The translations under genes and the position numbers were made by a program. From PALSA-612 sp964595575 (GTDB lineage Bacteria; Actinomycetota; Thermoleophilia; Gaiellales; Gaiellaceae): 64,000 nucleotides of DNA. Numbering within the stretch: position 1 is the stretch's first letter; each line of letters opens with the position of its first letter. The stretch is from positions 78,194-142,193 of the forward strand of contig CAZQRA010000001.1 in the NCBI GenBank assembly GCA_964595575.1, given 5' to 3'. The notes under the pieces are model-generated. The model did not search any database. It had not been told where the DNA came from and saw only the letters and a list, made by a program, of their open reading frames with translations. Shown here piece by piece: positions 58,224 through 64,000 of this stretch.

Positions 58224-59708
58224 GTGGTCGTCGCTCTCGCCACCCCTCCGGTCGACTGGCTCGCCCTCTCTCCGGCCCTGGTGCTCCTGGGAGCCTCGGC
58301 GGTGGCGCTCCTTGCTGCCGTGCTCCTTCCCCCTCGGTGGCGGCACCCGGCGGCGGCAGGAGCCGCGGCGGCGGCCTTCGCCGGCGCTCTAGCCTGCGCT
58401 GCCCTCCTTCTCGATCGCTCCCCCACCGCAGAGCCCGTCGTCGCGGGAGCGATCGTGCGCGACCGTCTCGGCGCCCTCGCGAGCGCCATCGTGGCGGGAG
58501 CCGGGCTCTTGAGCGTGGGGGTCTCCTACGGGCGCCGCTTCCGCAAGCACGAGGCCGAGTACTACGGCCTCCTGGCCGCGAGCGCGGCCGGCATGACCTT
58601 CCTCGTCACCGCCGACAACCTCATGACCGTCTTTCTGGGCCTGGAGTGGCTCTCCATTGCCCTCTACGTTCTCTGCGCCCTCGACGTCGACCTCCGCGGC
58701 TCGCTGGAGGCGGGTCTCAAGTACCTCATCGTGGGCAGCTTCGGCTCGGCTTTCCTCCTCTTCGGCTTCGCCCTCGTCTACGGAGCCACCGGCGAGCTCG
58801 GCCTCCCCGCCATCGCCCAGGCCGTCTCTGCCCGAGGTCTCGAGGACGACGCTCTGCTCGTGGCCGGCCTAGCCATGGTCCTCGCGGGGCTCGGCTTCAA
58901 GGTCTCGGCGGCGCCCTTCCACATGTGGACGCCGGACGTGTACGAGGGCGCCCCTACGCCGGTCACCGGCTTCATGGCGGCCGCGACCAAGACGGTGGCG
59001 GTGGTCCTGGCCATTCGCCTTCTGGCCACCGCCTTCCCCGCCCAGGCGGAGCTCTGGACCTGGACCGTGGCCGGGCTCGTGGTCGCCTCCCTGGCCGTCG
59101 GCAACCTCGCCGCCCTCGTCCAGCGGCGGCTCAAGCGCATGCTCGCCTACTCGTCCGTCTCCCACGCCGGCTTCCTGCTCATGGGGGTGGCCGCCGACAG
59201 CGCCTTGGGCGCCAAGGCCCTCCTCTACTACCTCATCCCCTACTCGGCCATGTCCGTGGGGGCCTTCGCCGTGGTGGCGGCTAGGGAGCGGGAGCTGGCC
59301 CGGCCGGTGACGTTGGACAACGTGGCCGGGCTGGGCTGGGAGCGACCCCTCCACGGGGCAGCCATGTGGGCGTTCATGCTGGGCTTCGCCGGCATGCCCC
59401 TGACGGGCGGCTTCGTGGGCAAGTTCTACGTCCTCTCCGCTGTCTACGAGCGGGGCTGGCTGTGGCTCGTCATCGTGGGGGTGGTCGCCACCGCCGTCAG
59501 CCTCTACTACTACCTGAGCGTGGTACGGGCCATCTACATGCGCGCTCCCGGCGAGGTGGGAATCGCCCCCGTGGGCGGCTCGCCTCCCCGCGATCGGGCC
59601 CTGGACCTCGCCATCCTGGTCTGTCTGGCCGTCACCGTAGCCTCCTTCTTCGCGGTCGAGCCGATCGTCGACCTGGCCGGCGAGGCTGCGGCCGCGCTTC
59701 CGCTCTAA
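58224..59708 (+). CDS. nuoN: NADH-quinone oxidoreductase subunit N
   Basis: Third antiporter-like subunit and last gene of the operon. 494 residues, about 14 helices: FLGLEWLSIALYVLCA, KVSAAPFHMWTPDVYEGAPTPVTGFMAAATKT, KRMLAYSSVSHAGFLL and LLYYLIPYSAMSVGAFAVVAARE. GTG start 1 nt after nuoM ends. Confidence 0.97.
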   Translation: MVVALATPPVDWLALSPALVLLGASAVALLAAVLLPPRWRHPAAAGAAAAAFAGALACAALLLDRSPTAEPVVAGAIVRDRLGALASAIVAGAGLLSVGVSYGRRFRKHEAEYYGLLAASAAGMTFLVTADNLMTVFLGLEWLSIALYVLCALDVDLRGSLEAGLKYLIVGSFGSAFLLFGFALVYGATGELGLPAIAQAVSARGLEDDALLVAGLAMVLAGLGFKVSAAPFHMWTPDVYEGAPTPVTGFMAAATKTVAVVLAIRLLATAFPAQAELWTWTVAGLVVASLAVGNLAALVQRRLKRMLAYSSVSHAGFLLMGVAADSALGAKALLYYLIPYSAMSVGAFAVVAARERELARPVTLDNVAGLGWERPLHGAAMWAFMLGFAGMPLTGGFVGKFYVLSAVYERGWLWLVIVGVVATAVSLYYYLSVVRAIYMRAPGEVGIAPVGGSPPRDRALDLAILVCLAVTVASFFAVEPIVDLAGEAAAALPL

Positions 59709-59738
59709 GATCGGGCCACGACCGAAAGGGGGTACGTC

Positions 59739-60431
59739 ATGGCAGGAACCTTGACGTGGCTGGGACACGCCAGCTTCCGCATCGATACGCCGGGGGGAAA
59801 GAGGGTGTATGTGGATCCGTGGCTGGGGAACCCCAAGTGCCCGCCTGCGGAGAGGGAGCCGGCCCGAGTCGACCTCATCGCCCTCACCCACGGGCACGCC
59901 GACCACGTGGGCGAGACGGTAGAGCTAGCCCGTCGCTTCGGCTGCCCCGTCGTCGCCCTGGTCGAGCTCCGCGCCTGGCTCGTCAAGCAGGGGCTCCCCG
60001 AGGACATGAGCCAGGCTCCCAACAAGGGGGGAACGGTGGAGATCGAGGGAATCCGCATCACCCTGACCGACGCCAACCACTCCAGCTCGGGCCCCGACCG
60101 GGAGTACCTGGGCGAGCCGGCAGGGCTCGTCGTCGCCCTCGAGGACGGAGCGTCCCTCTACTTCGCCGGGGACACCAACGTGTTCGGGGACATGGAGCTG
60201 ATCGGCCGCATCTACCGACCCCAGGTGGCTGTGCTCCCCATCGGCGACCACTTCACCATGGGCCCGCGGGAGGCGGCGGTGGCACTTGAGCTCTTGGGGG
60301 CGCCCCGCTGCGTTCCCTGCCACTGGGGGACGTTCCCGATCCTCACCGGCACGCCCCAGGCCCTGCGCGAGCTGGCTCCTGCGGGGGTGGAGATCGTCGA
60401 TCTGGAGCCCGGCGGCTCCGTCTCCCTGTGA
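59739..60431 (+). CDS. UPF0173 metal-dependent hydrolase (metallo-beta-lactamase fold)
   Basis: 230-residue zinc hydrolase of unknown substrate. The signature LTHGHADHVGE (H-x-H-x-D-H) is near residue 50, preceded by WLGHASFRIDTPGGKRVYVDPWL and followed by TLTDANHSSS, YFAGDTNVFGDMELI and CVPCHWGTFPILTGTP with the later ligand His residues. GAAAGGGGG precedes the ATG. It overlaps the next small gene by 4 nt. Confidence 0.92.
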   Translation: MAGTLTWLGHASFRIDTPGGKRVYVDPWLGNPKCPPAEREPARVDLIALTHGHADHVGETVELARRFGCPVVALVELRAWLVKQGLPEDMSQAPNKGGTVEIEGIRITLTDANHSSSGPDREYLGEPAGLVVALEDGASLYFAGDTNVFGDMELIGRIYRPQVAVLPIGDHFTMGPREAAVALELLGAPRCVPCHWGTFPILTGTPQALRELAPAGVEIVDLEPGGSVSL

Positions 60432-60706
60432 GGGAGCGCTGGCTGGGGGCGAGCGGCAGGCGGGTGCCGGAGATCGCGGTAGAGGGGGAGCTCGACCTGC
60501 CCGACGACGTGCTCCTCCTGGACGGGGTCGAGGACGTGGCCGCGCTGCGGCGGGCGCACGAGCGGGGTCGACCGGTGGTGGTGCGAGCCCAGACTCCCGA
60601 GCAGGTTCGGACGGCTCTCGCCCGTCCTGAGGTGGCCTGCGTCCTCGTCCCCCGGGAGCGGCGCGACCTCCTCCACCTCGACCTCACCGCCCTGACCTAC
60701 GACTGA
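60428..60706 (+). CDS. small hypothetical protein coupled to the UPF0173 gene
   Basis: 92 residues, soluble, not recognised: WLGASGRRVPEIAVEGELDL, LLLDGVEDVAALRRAHERGRPVVVRAQTPEQVRTAL, VACVLVPRERRDLLHLDL, consistent with a small alpha/beta fold. GTG 60428 overlaps the upstream stop as GTGA, which supports it as a real, coupled gene. Confidence 0.6.
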   Translation: MRERWLGASGRRVPEIAVEGELDLPDDVLLLDGVEDVAALRRAHERGRPVVVRAQTPEQVRTALARPEVACVLVPRERRDLLHLDLTALTYD

Positions 60707-60728
60707 CGGGCGGCGGCCGGGGCCGGGG

Positions 60729-61481
60729 CTAGCGGTCGCCGGGAAGGCGGGCGCCCGCTGCCAGGCGGCGGAAGGCGGGTACGGGGTCCCGCTCCGGCCG
60801 GGCGACGAGGAGGACGGCCCCGTAGCGGCCGGCGTCCAGGGCGTCCACGAAGAGCTGCAGCCCCACCGCCAGGGCGAAGGCCTTGTGGGCCTGCTCCCCT
60901 CCGAAGGGGACGAGGTCCTCCTCGCTGGCCAGGCCGGCGAGGACGTCGCCGTGGGTGACCTTGCCCATGGACACGTCGGCCACGAGCGGCCTTCCGTCCG
61001 AGCTGGGGATGCCGATGGCGAGGGGGTTCGTACCCACGAGCGGGGGTCCGCCCGAAGGCGGGGGAAGGCGGGGAGGGGAGGTGGCGGTGAGGAGGGCGAG
61101 GAGCCCGCCTGCGGCCAAGCGGCGGACCCAGTAGCCGAGCGCGCCGGTGGGGAAGCAGTCGGAGGCCACGACCAGCCGAGCCCGCTTGGGCGGCCGGGCG
61201 AGCTGGGCGTCGCAGATCCGGGCCAGGGTCAGGTAGCCGACGGCGCCCCGTCCCTCCCAGCGCTCGAAGCTAGGGCCGGCCACCACCCGCCGCGCCCGCG
61301 CCCGCGGTCGGAGGTCGGGGAGCGTAGCCAGCCAGTCCACGCGGGCAAGGCCGTGGCCCGGCTTTCCCCGTCGCTCCGCGTCCAGGAAGTGGTCGGCCAG
61401 GATCTCGGCGTCGGCCGCCGAGAAGCCCAGCCGCCGGAGGCGGGCGATGACGCTCGCAGGCTCGGCCTCGGTTTTGCCCAC
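60729..61481 (-). CDS. Ldh2/MDH2-family NAD(P)-dependent oxidoreductase, short form
   Basis: 250 residues of the malate/lactate/ureidoglycolate/delta1-piperideine-2-carboxylate reductase family, against 330-350 for typical members. GFSAADAEILADHFLDAERRGKPGHGLARVDWL gives the N-terminal helical region with the catalytic His (GHG). VGTNPLAIGIPSSDGRPLVADVSMGKVTHGDVL is the core motif. The C-terminus KAFALAVGLQLFVDAL to ARLPGDR is in place, so residues are missing internally rather than from an end. Whether it binds NAD(P) as shortened is uncertain. Confidence 0.8.
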   Translation of the reverse strand: MGKTEAEPASVIARLRRLGFSAADAEILADHFLDAERRGKPGHGLARVDWLATLPDLRPRARARRVVAGPSFERWEGRGAVGYLTLARICDAQLARPPKRARLVVASDCFPTGALGYWVRRLAAGGLLALLTATSPPRLPPPSGGPPLVGTNPLAIGIPSSDGRPLVADVSMGKVTHGDVLAGLASEEDLVPFGGEQAHKAFALAVGLQLFVDALDAGRYGAVLLVARPERDPVPAFRRLAAGARLPGDR

Positions 61482-61562
61482 CCCTTACGCCCCCTTTACA
61501 CGCCGCTCGCGCAGGGAGGGGATGCTGGAGGGCGACCCCATGACCCGCCAAGGAGGAACCAC

Positions 61563-62312
61563 ATGAGCAGGAAGTCCATAGGCCGTGTCATTCTCGCTGT
61601 CTTCGCCGCGGGGGCGTTGGCTCTTGCCGGGGTGGCCGTGGCCGACAGCGTGGGGGCCAAGTCGATCTCCCAGCTCACCGCCACCTTCTCCGCCACCACC
61701 GTGTCCGAGCTCTCCACCCGCACGTGCACCAACGCCGACGGTACCTGGGTAGACACGCGGGCCCGCTACAGCGGAAGCGCCACGAGCGCCCACCCCGACC
61801 TCAACGGCCCCCTGACCGTGCGGGCGCGGAGCCTGATCAACACCACCAAGAAGCTGGGGCTCGTGGAGGCGCGCGGCCAGGTCGACGTGGCCGGCCCCGA
61901 CACCGTCTTCCGCCTGGACGGGGTCTACGCCGACGGCAAGGTGGCCGGCCTGCTCGTGGGAAGGGGGCACGATCCTGCCACCCGCCTGGTGGGCGACGTC
62001 TCCGCCGCCTTCGGCGCCTCCTCCGGCTTCACCAACGGCACGATCGGCAGCACCGAGGCCGACGGGGCGGCGGTGGCGCTCGAGCGCGGCCCCTGCCCGG
62101 GCCCCTTGGCAGAGACGGTGAGGGCCAAGGGCAAGGTGGACGCGGTCTCTCAGACCTCGATCACGGTGGCGGGCGTGACCTGCGACGTCCCTGCCTCCCT
62201 TGCCTCCAGGGTGAGCGGGCTCGCCGTGGGGGACCAAGCCGAGGTCACGTGCCGCCGCCAGGAGGGAAAGCTCGTCCTGGTCAAGGTCGAGAAGAAGAAG
62301 TCGAAGAAGTAG
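61563..62312 (+). CDS. secreted protein with DUF5666-like C-terminal domain
   Basis: 249 residues. Signal peptide MSRKSIGRVILAVFAAGALA with cleavage near VAVADS; then a strand-rich domain (VSELSTRTCTNADGTWVDTRARYSG, GPLTVRARSL, GVYADGKVAGLLVGRG) and a C-terminal OB-like segment (VRAKGKVDAVSQTSITVAGVTC, LAVGDQAEVTCRRQEGKLVLVKVEKK) resembling DUF5666. Ends in a Lys-rich tail. AAGGAGG is 7-8 nt before the ATG. Extracytoplasmic role unknown. Confidence 0.75.
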   Translation: MSRKSIGRVILAVFAAGALALAGVAVADSVGAKSISQLTATFSATTVSELSTRTCTNADGTWVDTRARYSGSATSAHPDLNGPLTVRARSLINTTKKLGLVEARGQVDVAGPDTVFRLDGVYADGKVAGLLVGRGHDPATRLVGDVSAAFGASSGFTNGTIGSTEADGAAVALERGPCPGPLAETVRAKGKVDAVSQTSITVAGVTCDVPASLASRVSGLAVGDQAEVTCRRQEGKLVLVKVEKKKSKK

Positions 62313-62350
62313 AAGCGACCTCCCCCTCTCCCCTTCCCCTCTCCACGGTC

Positions 62351-62374
62351 GAAGGGCGCCTACGGGCGCCCTTC
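62351..62374. terminator. 10-bp hairpin terminator between converging genes
   Basis: 62351-62360 pairs perfectly with 62365-62374 around TACG, between the ends of the secreted-protein gene (62312) and the Mrp gene (62377). Confidence 0.75.
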
Positions 62375-62376
62375 GG

Positions 62377-63453
62377 CTAGGAGACGACGGGAAGCTCCTT
62401 GACGATCCCGACTCCCCGCTTCCGCTCGGTGGCCAGGATCGCCTGGGCGCAGGCGACGATGGCCCGGCTCGCCTCCGCCTCGGGGTCGCTCCACACGAGC
62501 GGCTCGCCCCGGTCGCCCGCCTCCCGGAGGCGCAGATCGAGCGGCACCGTGCCCAGGAGGGGGCAGTCGAGCTGAGCTGCCAGGGCAGCGCCGCCGCCCG
62601 AGCCGAACACCTCCGAGGTCATGTTCTCGATGACGCCGAGCAGCCGCATGCTCGTCTTGCGGGCCATGAGCGCCGCCCGCGCGGCCACCTCCTGGGCCAG
62701 GGGCTGGGGCGTGGTCACGATCACCGCCTCGGCTCTGGGCAGGAGCTGGCCGAGGGAGATGGCGACGTCGCCGGTGCCGGGGGGCATGTCCACGAGCAGG
62801 AACTCGAGCTCGCCCCAGTGGACGTCGGACAGGAACTGCTCCAAAGCCCTGTGGAGCATCGGCCCTCGCCACATGACGGGGGCGTTCTCCTCCAGGAAGA
62901 AGCCGATGGACATGAGCTTGAGACCGTCCCTGACCGGGGGCACGATCATGTTGTCCACCGCCACCGGCCGCTGGGAGACGCCCAAGAGATGGGGGACCGA
63001 GTGGCCGTACACGTCGGCGTCGAGCACCCCTACCCGCTGCCCCAGCCTGGACAAGGCCGCGGCCAGGTTGACCGTGAGCGACGACTTGCCCACGCCCCCC
63101 TTGCCGCTGGCGATGGCGAGCACGCGGGTCGATCGGTCGACGGAGAGGCCCTTGGTGCGGGCGGCGACGCCGCCTCGCAGCTTGGCGGTGAGGGCAGCCT
63201 TCTCCTCCGGGGACATAACGTCGAAGGCCACCACCACCCGCTCCACGCCCTCGAGGGCCCCTACCTGGCGGGCCACCTGCTCCTGGAAGCTCGCCCGCAA
63301 GGGGCACCCGGGCACGGTGAGGGCGATCGTCACCGCCACCTCGCCCCCGTCGATGCGCACCTCCCGCACCATGTCGAGATCGGTGACCGGGCGCTGCAGC
63401 TCGGGATCGATGACCCGGCCGAGCGCCTCCATGACCTGGTCGCGGGAGAGCAT
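62377..63453 (-). CDS. Mrp/NBP35-family P-loop ATPase (Fe-S carrier), with N-terminal MIP18 domain
   Basis: 358 residues from ATG 63453 (TTG 63459 is also possible). An N-terminal MIP18/DUF59 domain (VIDPELQRPVTDLDMV, LTVPGCPLRASF) precedes the ParA-like ATPase: deviant Walker A IASGKGGVGKSSLTVNLAAAL, DADVYGHSVPHLLG, VDMPPGTGDVAISLGQ, and VIENMTSEVFGSGGG. The last motif lacks the Cys-x-x-Cys pair found in most ApbC/NBP35 proteins, reading N-M-T-S where Cys is usual nearby, so cluster ligation may differ. Probably supplies Fe-S clusters to apoenzymes. Confidence 0.92.
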   Translation of the reverse strand: MLSRDQVMEALGRVIDPELQRPVTDLDMVREVRIDGGEVAVTIALTVPGCPLRASFQEQVARQVGALEGVERVVVAFDVMSPEEKAALTAKLRGGVAARTKGLSVDRSTRVLAIASGKGGVGKSSLTVNLAAALSRLGQRVGVLDADVYGHSVPHLLGVSQRPVAVDNMIVPPVRDGLKLMSIGFFLEENAPVMWRGPMLHRALEQFLSDVHWGELEFLLVDMPPGTGDVAISLGQLLPRAEAVIVTTPQPLAQEVAARAALMARKTSMRLLGVIENMTSEVFGSGGGAALAAQLDCPLLGTVPLDLRLREAGDRGEPLVWSDPEAEASRAIVACAQAILATERKRGVGIVKELPVVS

Positions 63454-63503
63454 GGTCAACCGTGAGACTACCTAGATGGGCTGGGGCGAGGGAAGATAGG
63501 GGG

Positions 63504-64000
63504 ATGACGTGGGCAGGCTTCGTCTGGCGCAACCTCATGCGCCGCCGGACACGTACCGTCCTCACCGCGGCCGGGGTGGCCATCGGCGTGGGCCTGATCG
63601 TGGCTCTTCTGTCGATCGCCGCCGGGGTACGCAAGACGGCCGGCGACTTGATCCACGTGGGCAGGGCCGACTTCGGGGTGTTCCAGGAGGCGGCCGCCGA
63701 CCTCACCCGCTCCCTGCTGCCGGTGACCCTGGAGGAGAAGATCCGCGCCACCCCGGGAGTGGCCGCCGTGGCCCGCATCTTCCTGCGGGTGAGCAGGGTC
63801 GAGGGGCGCGACTCCTTCCTCGTGTTCGGCTACGACCGCAGCCAGTTCGCCTACCGGCGACTGGTGATCGTGGCCGGTCGCCGCGCCCGGGCGCGCGCGG
63901 AGCTGGTCGAGTCCGCCTTCACGCGCTTCCCGGTGCTCCGGGAGCGGCGTCGCCAGAAGGCCGCCACCCTATCGGGAGGCGAGCAGCAGATGCTGGCCAT
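63504..64000 (+). CDS. chimeric reading frame: MacB/FtsX-type permease N-terminus joined to LivF-type ABC ATPase
   Basis: 165 codons visible, open to the window edge. Residues 1 to about 122 are the start of a MacB/FtsX permease: basic NLMRRRTRTVLTAAGVAIGVGL helix, then extracytoplasmic segment LTRSLLPVTLEEKIRATPGVAAVARI. From about codon 125 (63870-63900) the sequence becomes the helical domain of a LivF-like ATPase: ELVESAFTRFPVLRERRRQ, then signature TLSGGEQQMLA (63969-63989). No normal protein joins these parts. Either a deletion fusion or an assembly misjoin in a GC-rich run. Confidence 0.7.
   Translation, partial: MTWAGFVWRNLMRRRTRTVLTAAGVAIGVGLIVALLSIAAGVRKTAGDLIHVGRADFGVFQEAAADLTRSLLPVTLEEKIRATPGVAAVARIFLRVSRVEGRDSFLVFGYDRSQFAYRRLVIVAGRRARARAELVESAFTRFPVLRERRRQKAATLSGGEQQMLA

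Overview
The window is 64 kb of very GC-rich, gene-dense bacterial DNA from a draft scaffold; two runs of N interrupt it (22503-22602 and 38990-39012). Gene content suggests a free-living member of the Actinomycetota, probably one of the deep-branching classes such as Thermoleophilia or Rubrobacteria. That placement is an inference from high GC, many GTG starts, leaderless-looking promoters, FprA-type ferredoxin reductase, an NHEJ-type LigD, futalosine-pathway MqnD and a DUF3107-like small protein. There is no rRNA, transposase, phage gene or CRISPR array. No stretch over 300 bases lacks a gene.

Layout. 1-9.3 kb: M20 peptidase (partial), DUF1385 protein, NAD salvage pair (pncB and a convergent nicotinamidase-like hydrolase), compact FtsH-like protease, methylmalonyl-CoA epimerase, YchF-like GTPase, thiD-thiL and an ABM-domain protein. 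9.3-16.8 kb: MrfA-type helicase, two N-terminally truncated genes joined head to head, DUF488, TIGR00725, membrane HD-GYP protein and LigD. 16.8-22.1 kb: accD-accA, zinc-ribbon arginase-like protein, HAD hydrolase, lipid kinase and FAD oxidoreductase, all on the minus strand. 22.1-25.1 kb: a gap-interrupted secreted protein, a candidate selenoprotein, an HtrA-like protease and an M20 carbamoylase-type hydrolase. 25.1-33 kb: GT-C-like membrane protein, thiolase, mqnD, ornithine cyclodeaminase-like protein, Crp/Fnr regulator, tRNA-Arg(GCG), ygfZ and a sulfite-oxidase-type enzyme. 33-35.2 kb: groES-groEL under a CIRCE operator. 35.2-41.5 kb: NUDIX, ASCH and zinc-ribbon genes, then E1alpha-E1beta-E2-lipB-lipA. 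41.5-45.6 kb: secreted trypsin-like protease, fumC, fprA and erpA. 45.7-59.7 kb: a complete nuoA-N operon. 59.7-64 kb: UPF0173 hydrolase, small protein, Ldh2-like enzyme, secreted DUF5666-like protein, Mrp ATPase and a permease/ATPase chimera at the edge.

The genes outline respiratory metabolism. The 2-oxoacid dehydrogenase, with its own lipoate synthesis genes, and fumarase feed NADH to complex I; mqnD supplies menaquinone; ErpA and Mrp supply Fe-S clusters.

The most notable observation is a 73-codon SelH/SelW-like (Rdx family) gene at 22758-22979. Its redox motif reads Cys-Pro-Thr-UGA, so it is probably a selenoprotein that ordinary gene calling would miss. Other points of interest are recurrent -10 hexamers 6-9 nt before start codons (leaderless mRNAs), several divergent promoters whose -10 boxes overlap, a CTG start for nuoE, a terminator hairpin inside the 3' end of lipA, and two abrupt gene junctions that are either rearrangements or assembly misjoins.
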